A DNA stretch of 64,000 nucleotides from positions 1 to 64,000 of the forward strand of contig NZ_AEJC01000530.1 of the NCBI RefSeq assembly GCF_000317595.1. Reading direction: 5' to 3'. Below are positions 51,202-62,150 of the stretch, piece after piece (the stretch's first letter is position 1; the number at the start of each line of letters is the position of its first letter). The DNA is from Streptomyces ipomoeae 91-03. Lineage in GTDB: Bacteria > Actinomycetota > Actinomycetes > Streptomycetales > Streptomycetaceae. The notes under the pieces are model-generated. The model made no database searches. It saw only the letters and a list, made by a program, of their open reading frames with translations, and had not been told where the DNA came from. The position numbers and the translations under genes were made by a program.

Positions 51202-52278
51202 ATGACTCAGGGGGCCGGTCAGGGACCCGAGGTGCGGACGCCGACGGTGCGTGATTTCCGCGTGCCCGCGTACGTCCACGAAGCCGGTCCGTACGGACAC
51301 GCCAGCCACCCCGGCGACGCCCGGCCCGCCGACGAGCCGGAGGGTTACCCCGAGGGGTACACCCCCACCCAGAGGGACCTGCCCGTGATCAACCGGGGTG
51401 ACACACTTCAGGTCACGATCGACCCCGAGGCCGCGGCGGCCGACCGGTCCGCCCCCGGGCCCGGCCCGCTGTTCGTCGTCGGCGACGTCCACGGCTACCT
51501 GGACGAGCTCGTCGCCGCGCTCCAGGAGAAGGGCCTCATCGACGCGGCGGGCAACTGGTCCGCGGGCACCGCCCGGCTGTGGTTCCTCGGTGACTTCACC
51601 GACCGCGGACCGGACGGCATCGGCGTCATCGACCTCGTGATGCGGCTGTCCGCCGAGGCCGCAGCGGCCGGCGGCTACTGCAAGGCCCTCATGGGCAACC
51701 ACGAACTGCTGCTGCTCGGTGCCAAGCGGTTCGGCGACACCCCCGTCAACTCGGGCGCGGGCACCGCCACCTTCCAGGCCGCCTGGCTGCTCAACGGCGG
51801 CCAGAAGACCGACATGGACCGCCTCCAGGATCACCATCTGCAGTGGATGGCCCGCCTCGACGCCATGGAGGAGGTCGACGGCCACCTCCTGGTGCACTCC
51901 GACACCACCGCCTACCGCGACTACGGCGACTCCATCGAGGCGGTCAACGACACCGTCCGCGAAACGATCACCCGTAACGACCCGGACGAGGTCTGGGACC
52001 TCTTCCGCAAGTTCACCCGCCGCTTCTCCTTCCGCGACGAGGGCGGCGCCGACGCCGTGCGCTCCCTGCTGGACACCTATGGCGGCACCTGCATCGTCCA
52101 CGGCCACAGCCCCATCCCCTACCTCCTGGGCGAGGTCGGCTCGGAGGACAGCGAGGACGGCGCGGGCCCCTCCGTCGACGGACCGTACATCTATGCGGAC
52201 GGTCTGGCCGTCGCCATGGACGGCGGAGTGACCATGGCCGGGAAACTGCTGGTCCAGCAACTTCCGCTCAACAGCTGA
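51202..52278 (+). CDS. Metallophosphoesterase
   Basis: This 358-residue calcineurin-like phosphatase has GDVHG (94-98), GDFTDRG (130-136), GNHE (165-168) and a later HGHSP. The N-terminal 85 residues are disordered. The ATG follows GGAGGGG. It resembles cytosolic phosphoesterases with unknown substrate. Confidence 0.88.
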   Translation: MTQGAGQGPEVRTPTVRDFRVPAYVHEAGPYGHASHPGDARPADEPEGYPEGYTPTQRDLPVINRGDTLQVTIDPEAAAADRSAPGPGPLFVVGDVHGYLDELVAALQEKGLIDAAGNWSAGTARLWFLGDFTDRGPDGIGVIDLVMRLSAEAAAAGGYCKALMGNHELLLLGAKRFGDTPVNSGAGTATFQAAWLLNGGQKTDMDRLQDHHLQWMARLDAMEEVDGHLLVHSDTTAYRDYGDSIEAVNDTVRETITRNDPDEVWDLFRKFTRRFSFRDEGGADAVRSLLDTYGGTCIVHGHSPIPYLLGEVGSEDSEDGAGPSVDGPYIYADGLAVAMDGGVTMAGKLLVQQLPLNS

Positions 52279-52467
52279 GCCGTCAACACGCAGGCGTCCA
52301 CCGGCGGAAGACTTCGCTGGCCAGGGGCCAATTTCTTCAAACCCCCTGTCACCGCCCGCCGTCACCGCTCTACCATCGGCTTATCCGTAGCAGGCTCCCC
52401 TCCGTTTCTGCCCGACGGCTCGTCAGCATGCCGAGCCACAAGCCCTACGGAGCATCGGGGGATGCAC

Positions 52468-53334
52468 ATGAACAGCGTTCCGCAGCACCTGCTCAGTGAG
52501 GACCGCCAAGAGTACGAGCGGATCCTCGGCGAGGCGCTGCGCTCCGCACCACACCGCCCGGAATTCGCCGCTGGCCTGCAGCGGCTCAACCCCGAACAGC
52601 TGCGCACCATGGCCCTCAACGCCACGGCGATCATCACGGCGTCCGCCGCGGCCGAATACGAGTACTACGTCAAGGTCCGCGACGAACTGCGCAACCCGCC
52701 GGCGTCCGCTCTCCCCACCCGCGAGGGCACTGCGTCCGGCTCCGCCGAGCCCGACGGGACCGCGGCGGGACTCGCCGCCGCCATGGGCGAGGTCGGCGAG
52801 GCGGCCGGAGCCGGTGTCGGCGCCGTCGCCGCGGTACTCGCCCCCGTCCTGGCGGGCACCGCCGCAGGTCTCTTCCTCCTCGTCGGCTATGTGATGAGGG
52901 TGATCGACCCCGATCGTGCGATAGCCCAGACCCTCCTCACCACAGGATGGGTGTTCGGCGCGGTCACGGCGGCTGCGATCCTGGTCGCCGCGGTCGGCCT
53001 GTTGCTCACCGCCCTGCGCAACGGCGCCACCGCCGTGGACGACGGAGCACGTGGCGAGTTGACCGAGGAGGTGGCCCGGGCCAAGGAGGCCTGGCGCGAT
53101 GCCCTCCTGGAGCGCGGCATCCTGCCCTTCCTGCGGGACGCCCTGGCCAACCCGGGCCCGGCGGTGCTGAGCGAGCCGACCCGCCCGACTCCACCCAGCC
53201 GTATGCCGCATCTCGGCTACAACCGACCGAGCTTCAGCAGCCCGGACAGCGGCGGCGCCGGCGCCCGTCCCAGCTTCACCAGCCCGGACTTCACGAGCCC
53301 CGACTTCGGCGGCCCGGAACACCGGCCGGAATGA
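52468..53334 (+). CDS. Hypothetical membrane protein
   Basis: This 288-residue protein has two membrane helices in its middle (VAAVLAPVLAGTAAGLFLLV and WVFGAVTAAAILVAAVGLLL) and a C-terminus with short (S/T)SPDF repeats. Both termini are probably cytoplasmic. ATG 52468 follows GGGGGA by 5 nt; ATG 52462 is alternative. No family is recognised. Confidence 0.7.
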   Translation: MNSVPQHLLSEDRQEYERILGEALRSAPHRPEFAAGLQRLNPEQLRTMALNATAIITASAAAEYEYYVKVRDELRNPPASALPTREGTASGSAEPDGTAAGLAAAMGEVGEAAGAGVGAVAAVLAPVLAGTAAGLFLLVGYVMRVIDPDRAIAQTLLTTGWVFGAVTAAAILVAAVGLLLTALRNGATAVDDGARGELTEEVARAKEAWRDALLERGILPFLRDALANPGPAVLSEPTRPTPPSRMPHLGYNRPSFSSPDSGGAGARPSFTSPDFTSPDFGGPEHRPE

Positions 53335-53608
53335 CGCCTCGGGACCGAGCAGCCACCCGGAACCTGCCGGGCCCGGCAGCCGCCCGACGCGACGTGGTCC
53401 GCCCGGCACGACGCTCGGTCTGCCGACCGGCGCGCTCACACTCCGTCCTGTCCGCTCCGCGCACACATGGGACGCCGACAGACCATGACGCTGCCGAGCA
53501 GCGGCGGGCTCCCCGAGCACACACCCGGGAGAGCACCGCCGCGCGTGAGCAGTCAACGGCCGCGACGGATCCGCGACGACCCGTGTACCGCCTGTCCGCC
53601 CATGGACC

Positions 53609-55435
<1,827 letters not shown>

Positions 55436-55442
55436 GAGACCT

Positions 55443-55576
55443 ACTCCCTACGCCGGCATTACCCGGTAACAGGTTCAGCGGTCGACGCAGCGATTTCCGC
55501 CCGCGGATGTTCCACGTGAAACATCGCGTTTGCGGAGGTCAGCGCCCTCTCAGCCCGGTGCTCCGAGCTCCCGCGT
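55443..55576 (-). promoter_or_regulatory. TPP riboswitch (THI box) upstream of thiC
   Basis: The minus strand carries the conserved CTGAGAGG pyrimidine-sensing segment and the downstream GAACCTGTTACCGGGTAATG...GCGTAGGGA segment, so both halves of the aptamer are seen. The 3' end GTAGGGAGTAGG lies just before the thiC start, so TPP binding would most simply block translation initiation. An extended stem contains a parS-like palindrome. Confidence 0.93.
55509..55522. other. parS-like site (one mismatch) inside the riboswitch
   Basis: GTTCCACGTGAAAC (plus strand) differs from parS at one position. In the RNA it forms GATGTTTCAC paired with GTGGAACATC through one G-U pair, the variable arm of the aptamer. 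Confidence 0.75.
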
Positions 55577-55655
55577 GTGCAAAGGTGGCTCCACGCTAGC
55601 GTCAGATGTGGCGCGGTGAACAGTGGGCACCGCTTGTTCTTGCGATGATCGGTCG

Positions 55656-57134
55656 GTGACCACGATGCAGCAGCCCCCTCCTCCACCCCCCGAGCCGCCC
55701 CGAGGCCCTGGCCCGGGGCCCGGCCATGGGCACAGCACCGACGGTGGCCATGGCCATGGCCCGGACGGCGGCCATGTCCATGGCTCCCGCGGCGGCCACG
55801 GATCCGGTGACGGGCATGGCCACGGCTCGAACTCCGGCGGCGGCCACGGCCACTCCCACAGTCACGGCCCCGCCGCTCCCGTGTCACAGCACCTGCGCAA
55901 GGTCATCGCAGCGGTACTGATCCCCTTCGCGACCGCGGTCCTCGTGGGCCTCGTCGTGCTCTGGCCCGGCGGTGCCCCGCCGCACGAGCGCACCGGTGTG
56001 GGCTTCGACCGGCAGACGCAGTCGGCCACGGTCACCAAGGTCGAGGAGGTCGACTGCTCCTCGGTGAATGCCTCGGGCGTCCCCCCGACCGGCGACACAT
56101 CCACCGCCGAGGGCTCGTCCGCCCAGCAACAGGCGAACGGCACCTGCAAGAAGGCGACGATCCGGGTCGACACCGGCAAGGACAAGGGCCGTACGTTCAC
56201 GGAGATCGTTCAACCGGACCAGTCACGGCAGTTGAAGCAGGGCCAGGAGGTCGTGGTCGCGTACGAACCCGCCGCGCCCAAGGATCTGCAGTACTCGGTC
56301 ACCGATGTGAACCGAAAGTTCCCGATGGCGCTGCTCGCCGGGATCTTCGCGCTCGCCGTCGTGGTGGTGGGCCGACTGCGCGGTGTCATGGCACTGATCG
56401 CACTGGCGGTCAGCTTCCTGGTGCTGACCTTCTTCATCCTGCCGGCCATCCTGCAGGGCTCGAACCCGCTGGTGGTGGCGGTGGTCGGGGCGAGCGCCAT
56501 CATGCTGATCGCGCTCTACATGTGCCACGGCCTCTCGGCTCGCACATCGGTCGCCGTACTCGGCACCCTGATCTCGCTGCTGTTGATCGGCGTGCTGGGC
56601 TCGATGTTCATCGGTTGGGCCGCACTGACCGGCAACACGGACGACAACACGGGTCTGATCCACGGTCTGTACCCGGACATCGACATGAGCGGTCTGCTGC
56701 TCGCGGGCGTCATCATCGGCTCCCTCGGTGTGCTCGACGACGTGACGGTCACCCAGACGTCGGCCGTCTGGGAGCTGCACGAGGCCAATCCGTCGATGGG
56801 CTGGCGCGGTCTGTACCGGGCAGGCATCCGGATCGGCCGGGACCACATCGCGTCGGTGGTCAACACCCTCGTCCTCGCCTACGCGGGTGCCGCGCTGCCA
56901 CTGCTGCTGCTCTTCTCGATCGCGCAGAGCAGCATCGGTACGGTCGCCAACAGCGAACTGGTGGCCGAGGAGATCGTGCGTACGCTCGTCGGTTCGATCG
57001 GCCTGGTCGCCTCGGTGCCGGTGACCACCGCGCTGGCCGCCCTGGTCGTCTCGGCCGATCGCCCGGGCGAGACGGCGGCCACGTCCGCACCCGCTCCGGC
57101 GCGCGCGGGCAGGGGCCGCCGCCGCAAGCGCTGA
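55656..57134 (+). CDS. YibE/F-family membrane protein with His-rich N-terminus
   Basis: This 492-residue protein begins with a Pro-rich stretch, then about 55 residues rich in Gly-His (GHGHG repeats) that could bind metal. A beta-rich YibE-like domain follows, then about eight membrane helices with the conserved GSLGVLDDVTVTQTSAVWEL loop. GTG 55656 is chosen with GATGAT 6 nt upstream as a possible -10. The transported substrate is unknown. Confidence 0.83.
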   Translation: MTTMQQPPPPPPEPPRGPGPGPGHGHSTDGGHGHGPDGGHVHGSRGGHGSGDGHGHGSNSGGGHGHSHSHGPAAPVSQHLRKVIAAVLIPFATAVLVGLVVLWPGGAPPHERTGVGFDRQTQSATVTKVEEVDCSSVNASGVPPTGDTSTAEGSSAQQQANGTCKKATIRVDTGKDKGRTFTEIVQPDQSRQLKQGQEVVVAYEPAAPKDLQYSVTDVNRKFPMALLAGIFALAVVVVGRLRGVMALIALAVSFLVLTFFILPAILQGSNPLVVAVVGASAIMLIALYMCHGLSARTSVAVLGTLISLLLIGVLGSMFIGWAALTGNTDDNTGLIHGLYPDIDMSGLLLAGVIIGSLGVLDDVTVTQTSAVWELHEANPSMGWRGLYRAGIRIGRDHIASVVNTLVLAYAGAALPLLLLFSIAQSSIGTVANSELVAEEIVRTLVGSIGLVASVPVTTALAALVVSADRPGETAATSAPAPARAGRGRRRKR

Positions 57135-57173
57135 AGCGTTACGTCACCCCGACGGCGTACGGAAGGCGACAGC

Positions 57174-57611
57174 TCAGCCCGCGCTCTGCTCCTCAGCCAG
57201 GATGCGGTCCAGCGCCTCGTCGAGCAGGGTGTCGAAGTCGGCGAGGGAACGCTCCTGCCCGAGAGGCACGAGCTTGTCCGTACGGTCCAGAAAGGCCACG
57301 AGCGGCGCCGTGCCGACCCGGAACAGCGCCTGGTCGGTGCCCACCTGAAGGCGGATCAGGACCTCGCCGAACGTCTCCGGATCGGCGGGCGTGATGTGCA
57401 CGTCCCCGTCCCCGCACGGCCGGCCCACGCCGTCGATGAGCAGCTCCCGCCCGAAGGCCCAGGTCACGGGAGCGTCCCCGGGCAGGTGGAACGTCAGCCG
57501 CACGGCATAGGGATCACAGGTCTCGTAACGCAGCTCCACCGGGATGCGGAAGGAGAGCTCCTCCGACACGAGGAAGCTCATCATGACCTCTGCCTGTACC
57601 GACTCGCGCAT
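57174..57611 (-). CDS. ssgA: Sporulation-specific cell division regulator SsgA
   Basis: This 145-residue protein is the founding member of the SALP family, unique to morphologically complex actinomycetes. The start MRESVQAEVMMSFLVSEEL and middle PVTWAFGRELLIDG match SsgA closely as I remember it. It triggers sporulation septation by recruiting SsgB and affects hyphal branching. The IclR-type gene upstream, ssgR, activates it. Confidence 0.93.
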   Translation of the reverse strand: MRESVQAEVMMSFLVSEELSFRIPVELRYETCDPYAVRLTFHLPGDAPVTWAFGRELLIDGVGRPCGDGDVHITPADPETFGEVLIRLQVGTDQALFRVGTAPLVAFLDRTDKLVPLGQERSLADFDTLLDEALDRILAEEQSAG

Positions 57612-57709
57612 CGCTTACCCCGCCATGTTGGTCGAGTAGCCAGGAATCATCCGCCTGACACTGCTGGAAGTTTGCTGAAAGTACACGGGAGATCACAAGG
57701 AGTGATTTT

Positions 57710-58957
57710 TCAGATGCTGATAGAGATCGCGAGTGTCCCTAGTAGCTTTCCGATCTCCGTCTGCAACTGATGTGCTGCGGGCAGCAGCCGGTCGGCCTGG
57801 CGTGCGGGCAGTGAGATGGCCAGGGTCCCCGCGGTCGTCCCGACGGTGATCGGGATCGCGGCGCAGACCGTCCCGAGGGCGTACTCCTGTCGCTCGACGA
57901 CCGGTTCCATCCGCCCGATCCGGTCCAGGCGCCGCAGCAGGGTCTCGTTGTCGCGCACGGTGTACGGGGTGATCGACTGCACCGGGTAGCGGGCCAGATG
58001 GTCGCGGCGGGCCTCGTCACCGAGCTGGGACAGCAGACACTGCCCGACGGCGTGGGCATGCCCGGTCTCTCGGAAGTCGGCCCACTCCTCGACGGCCGGG
58101 GTGCTCGGACTGTCGGCGACGCACATGACGTCGATCTCGCCGTCACGGTAGACCGCGTAGTAGACGGGTACGCCGATCTGGTCGCACCAGTGCGCCAGTG
58201 TCTCGCTCACCGTGCTGCGACGTTTCTGCTGCGCTCCGCTGCTCCCCAGCCGCTCTGCCGCCCCGCCGAGGAAGAAGAGCCCCTTCTCTCTGCGGAGATA
58301 GCCCTCGTGCACCAGGGTGCGCAGCAGGTGGTACGCCGTGGGCAGCGCCAGCCCGGCGTCCCGCGCCAGTTGTTTGGCGGGCGCCCCGTGTTCCCGCTCG
58401 GCGACGGCCTCCAGCAGCCGCATCGCGCGTTGTACGGAGCCGATCAGGGTGCCGGAGGGTTCGGGGGCGACGTCCGAGGCCGCTGGGGCCGGGACGCGCG
58501 CTCTTCTCCCGGACCCGTGCGGGTATGCCGGCGTGGGTTGGGCGGGGTCGGCTGCGGGAGCCGTGGGAGGCGGCGTGGACCGGACTCGACTCGTCGCAAT
58601 GGCCGTGGAAGGCGGTGCGGGCCGCGCGGGGCCCACCACCGGAGGTGTGGGGGACTCCGTGGGCCGACCGGTCTCCTCACCCGGTGATGTGCGCGGCTGG
58701 GCGGGGGGAGCCGGGGCCTTCGAGGGTGCCGCGCGCGGTTGTGGGGGCGGGGCGTGGGTCTCACCGGACGGGGTGCGCGGCTGCCGGGGCGAAACCCGGG
58801 CCTGGCCGGGCCCGTTGCGGGGCTGCTCGGGGGCGCCGACCACCGGAGGCGTCCGAGGGCCGGGTTGTGGGGGAGGGACGGCGCTCTGTGTCGATCGGGA
58901 GCGCGGCTGGGGGGTGGGGAGGAGCGGTTCTGCAGGTGCGGTGTCAGCCGTGGCCAA
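57710..58957 (-). CDS. ssgR: IclR-family activator SsgR
   Basis: The C-terminal 240 residues carry the IclR winged helix (about 172-225, GSVQRAMRLLEAVAERE then LALPTAYHLLRTLVHEGYL) and the GAF-like effector domain. SsgR activates ssgA during development. The first 165 residues are a Pro/Ser/Ala-rich extension with PQPR and SPGE units not expected in SsgR of about 241 residues. The TTG start at 58957 has GGAAG 7 nt upstream; translation could instead start inside the extension. Confidence 0.85.
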   Translation of the reverse strand: MATADTAPAEPLLPTPQPRSRSTQSAVPPPQPGPRTPPVVGAPEQPRNGPGQARVSPRQPRTPSGETHAPPPQPRAAPSKAPAPPAQPRTSPGEETGRPTESPTPPVVGPARPAPPSTAIATSRVRSTPPPTAPAADPAQPTPAYPHGSGRRARVPAPAASDVAPEPSGTLIGSVQRAMRLLEAVAEREHGAPAKQLARDAGLALPTAYHLLRTLVHEGYLRREKGLFFLGGAAERLGSSGAQQKRRSTVSETLAHWCDQIGVPVYYAVYRDGEIDVMCVADSPSTPAVEEWADFRETGHAHAVGQCLLSQLGDEARRDHLARYPVQSITPYTVRDNETLLRRLDRIGRMEPVVERQEYALGTVCAAIPITVGTTAGTLAISLPARQADRLLPAAHQLQTEIGKLLGTLAISISI

Positions 58958-59190
58958 GGGTCACTTCCGAAGCGCGAGGAGGGCCGCCCGTGCGGGAGAC
59001 ACGGGAGGAGATGCGCCGCCCGCGGGGTCGAGCCCGCGACGAGTTCCCGGGACTCTAGCCGCCCGCCACCACTCGCAGACCGCCCCGCCGGGAAACTTCC
59101 CTCTGGCGAGGGAACCTCACGTTCCTGTTACCGCCATGCCCTGACCGGCCTCACTCACTCACGCCTCAGCTCTTGCGCCCTGCTGACGCC

Positions 59191-59403
59191 TCACCAGTCA
59201 TCGCGTGACGACGAGCTGGAGGTGAACTTCCTCACGACGTAGATCAGTCCGCCGACGAGCGCCACGAAGACCAGCACCTTGAAGAGCAGACTGACCACGA
59301 CCTGAACGACGCTGACTATCAGTCCGCCGAACACGACGAGGACGATGACCGGTACAGCGATCCACTTCACCCACCACGGCATCCCCGCGAAGATCTCCCG
59401 CAT
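59191..59403 (-). CDS. DUF5326 family small membrane protein
   Basis: This 70-residue protein has two hydrophobic stretches (VKWIAVPVIVLVVFGGLIV and VVVSLLFKVLVFVALVGGLIYVV) and ends SSSSRDDW. The DUF5326 family is restricted to streptomycetes and relatives. The ATG follows AAGGAG by 7 nt. Function is unknown. Confidence 0.82.
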   Translation of the reverse strand: MREIFAGMPWWVKWIAVPVIVLVVFGGLIVSVVQVVVSLLFKVLVFVALVGGLIYVVRKFTSSSSSRDDW

Positions 59404-59567
59404 CGCCCTGCTCCTTGCGTCTCCACCCGTGGCCCCCTCGTCCGGGGCACCGCTTCCGGGCCTTCTGCTGTCCTGCCATCGATGCTAGGGGCACGAAGGG
59501 GCCGTCCGGTGGGTTCGCGCCCCTTGTCCATCCCTGATCGTTCCCCTAGGGAGCCCTGAAGCGGACG

Positions 59568-59885
59568 TCAGCCCTCCGGTGGAGAGAACACCACCACGAC
59601 CCGCAGGTCCTCGGTGATGTGGTGGAACTTGTGGGCGACCCCGGCAGGCACGTACACGACGCTTCCCCGCGCCACCTGAGTGGTCTCCAGGCCGACCGTG
59701 AGCGAGGCGCGACCGCTGACGACGAGGTACACCTCGTCCTGGGCGTGCGGCTTCTGCGGGTCGAGCTCGCCGGCGTCGAGCGCGTAGAGACCGACCGACA
59801 TATTCCGCTCACGCAGGAACTGCAGGTAGGCGCCGTCATTGGCGGCGCGTTCCGCCTCCAGTTCATCCAGCCGGAATGCCTTCAT
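59568..59885 (-). CDS. Cupin-domain protein
   Basis: This 105-residue single-cupin protein has PHAQDEVYLVVSGRASLTVG (motif 1) and GVAHKFHHI (motif 2), which give His and Glu metal ligands. No substrate is suggested. It is divergent from the small membrane protein at 59943. Confidence 0.8.
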   Translation of the reverse strand: MKAFRLDELEAERAANDGAYLQFLRERNMSVGLYALDAGELDPQKPHAQDEVYLVVSGRASLTVGLETTQVARGSVVYVPAGVAHKFHHITEDLRVVVVFSPPEG

Positions 59886-59942
59886 CGACTTCGTCGCCCC
59901 TGCCCGGTGCTCGTACCGATCTCTTCTGCCACGATCAGACAC

Positions 59943-60320
59943 ATGATGAATTTCCTAGTCAAGACGATCGCCAACGCGGGCGCCCTGGCGGTCGCGGTGT
60001 GGCTGGTCGACAAGATCACACTGACCGGGGACAGCACCGGCAAGAAGGTCGGCACGCTGCTGCTGGTGGCGCTCGTCTTCGGCCTCGTGAACGCCGTGGT
60101 CAAGCCGCTCGTCAAGCTGCTCACCCTCCCGCTGTTCATCCTGACGCTCGGCCTGTTCACGCTGGTGGTGAACGCCCTGATGCTGCTGCTCACCTCGTGG
60201 CTGGCCGACAAGCTCGACCTGAGCTTCCACGTGGAGGGCTTCTGGACCGCCGTCCTGGGCGGCCTGATCATCTCGATCGTCTCCTGGGCCCTGCACCTCG
60301 TCCTCCCCGACGGGGACTGA
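59943..60320 (+). CDS. Phage holin family 4-like membrane protein
   Basis: This 125-residue protein has four membrane helices; AVVKPLVKLLTLPLFILTLG is the typical PF04020 core. These are chromosomal membrane proteins, not phage lysis genes. It lies 9 bp before ptpA and may be co-transcribed. ATG 59946 is also possible. Confidence 0.82.
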   Translation: MMNFLVKTIANAGALAVAVWLVDKITLTGDSTGKKVGTLLLVALVFGLVNAVVKPLVKLLTLPLFILTLGLFTLVVNALMLLLTSWLADKLDLSFHVEGFWTAVLGGLIISIVSWALHLVLPDGD

Positions 60321-60329
60321 GGCTTCGCG

Positions 60330-60821
60330 ATGACCTACCGCGTCTGTTTCGTCTGCACCGGCAACATCTGCCGCTCCCCGATGGCCGAGTCCGTCTTCCG
60401 CGCCCGAATAGAGGAGGCCGGGCTGGACGGCCTGGTCGAGGTCGACAGCGCGGGCACGGGCGGCTGGCACGAGGGCGACCCCGCCGATCCGCGCACCGTC
60501 TCCGTCCTGGAGGCGAACGGGTACGGCAGCGTCCACGCCGCCCGCCAGTTCCAGGCCTCGTGGTTCTCCCGCCTCGACCTCGTGATCGCCCTCGACGCCG
60601 GCCATGTCAAGGCCCTGCGCCGTCTCGCACCCACCACGGCGGACGCGGAGAAGATCAGGCTGCTGCGCTCCTACGACCCCGCCGCGGGCGACGACCTCGA
60701 CGTTCCGGACCCGTACTACGGGGGCATGGATGGCTTCGAGGAGTGCCTGGAGCTGGTGGAGGCGGCGAGTCCCGGCCTGCTCACCGCCGTACGCGAGCAG
60801 GTGGAAGGGCGGACGCAGTGA
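60330..60821 (+). CDS. ptpA: Low-molecular-weight protein tyrosine phosphatase
   Basis: This 163-residue enzyme has the P-loop CTGNICRS (nucleophile C9, R15) and general acid D127 in DPYY. PtpA affects secondary metabolism in S. coelicolor. The stop overlaps the GTG of the next gene (GTGA). Confidence 0.93.
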   Translation: MTYRVCFVCTGNICRSPMAESVFRARIEEAGLDGLVEVDSAGTGGWHEGDPADPRTVSVLEANGYGSVHAARQFQASWFSRLDLVIALDAGHVKALRRLAPTTADAEKIRLLRSYDPAAGDDLDVPDPYYGGMDGFEECLELVEAASPGLLTAVREQVEGRTQ

Positions 60822-61963
60822 ACGCGGAGAACGCCGTTTCGAATCCCGGCGACGGCACGCGCGCGGTGCGGGCCGGCCTGCCCGAGCCCGTCAAGTACGA
60901 GCCGACCCTCCCCGGGCCGGTCTTCGCGGCCCACTACCACCTGCCCGGTGACCCCACGGGCCCGTACGCCTACGGACGCGACCAGAACCCCACCTGGACC
61001 CTCCTGGAGCGCGCCATCGGCGAATTGGAGGCGCCCGGACAGGATGAAGTAGAAACGGTCGCCTTCGCCTCCGGAATGGCCGCCATCTCGGCCGTCCTCT
61101 TCTCGCAGCTGCGCACCGGCGACATCGTCGTCCTGCCCGGCGACGGCTACAACGTGCTGTCCCTGGCAGGTGAGCAGCTGCGGTCGTACGGCATCGAGGT
61201 GCGCAGCGCCCCGACGGCCGGCGACGCCCAGTTCGACATGCTCGACGGCGCCAAGCTGCTGTGGCTGGAGACGCCCTCCAACCCTGGACTCGACGTATGC
61301 GACGTCCGGCGGCTCTGCGAGGCGGCACGCGCGCGTGGATGTCTCGTCGCCGTCGACAACACCCTGGCGACGCCGCTCGGGCAGCGACCGCTGACACTAG
61401 GCGCCGACTTCGCGGTGGCCAGCGGAACCAAGCAGCTGACCGGGCACGGGGACATCCTGCTCGGGTACGTCGTCGGACGCGACGCCTCGGCGATGGCGGC
61501 CGTACGGCGCTGGCGCAAGATCGTCGGGGCGATTCCGGGCCCGATGGAGACCTGGCTCGCGCACCGCTCGCTCGCCACTCTCCAACTGCGCGCCGACCGG
61601 CAGAGCGCAAACGCCCTGGCCGTCGCCGAGGCCCTCAAGGAACGGACCGAGGTGACCGGACTGCGCTACCCGGGGCTGCCCGACGACCCCTCGCACAAGA
61701 TCGCCGCACAGCAGATGCGGCGCTACGGGTGTGTGGTGTCGTTCTCGTTGCCCACGCGCGCGCGTGCCGAACGTTTCCTCGACGCGCTCCGCCTGGTGGA
61801 CGACGCCACGAGCTTCGGCGGAGTGCGGTCCACCGCCGAGCGCCGCGGACGGTGGGGTGGCGACGCGGTTCCGGAGGGCTTCATCCGTTTCTCGGCCGGC
61901 GTGGAGGACACCGACGATCTGGTGGCGGACGTGCTGCGTGCGCTCGCTGTGGCTACCGACTAG
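60818..61963 (+). CDS. Cystathionine gamma-lyase-like PLP enzyme
   Basis: This 381-residue member of the Cys/Met metabolism PLP family has PLP lysine K205 in SGTKQLTGHGD, ASGMAAISAVLF and LETPSNPGLDV. It likely cleaves cystathionine or related sulfur amino acids. It is translationally coupled to ptpA. Confidence 0.87.
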   Translation: MNAENAVSNPGDGTRAVRAGLPEPVKYEPTLPGPVFAAHYHLPGDPTGPYAYGRDQNPTWTLLERAIGELEAPGQDEVETVAFASGMAAISAVLFSQLRTGDIVVLPGDGYNVLSLAGEQLRSYGIEVRSAPTAGDAQFDMLDGAKLLWLETPSNPGLDVCDVRRLCEAARARGCLVAVDNTLATPLGQRPLTLGADFAVASGTKQLTGHGDILLGYVVGRDASAMAAVRRWRKIVGAIPGPMETWLAHRSLATLQLRADRQSANALAVAEALKERTEVTGLRYPGLPDDPSHKIAAQQMRRYGCVVSFSLPTRARAERFLDALRLVDDATSFGGVRSTAERRGRWGGDAVPEGFIRFSAGVEDTDDLVADVLRALAVATD

Positions 61964-62150
61964 TACTTCCCTACGCACAACGGACGGTCCGAGCCTCCCC
62001 CCTCGTGGCTCGGACCGTCCTCGGTTCCGCGCGCGAAGAACCGCGCGAACAAGGCTAGTTGACTCTCTGTCAGTGTCCAATCACAGTAGCGACAGGAACC
62101 TATCGACTTATTTATAGTTGGGCGCTCCGGGGGCGAAGGGAGGGGCAGCC

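Noticed and set aside
59943..60320. Prophage holin
   Set aside because: The family name is misleading; no other phage genes nearby and the gene lies in a core operon context.
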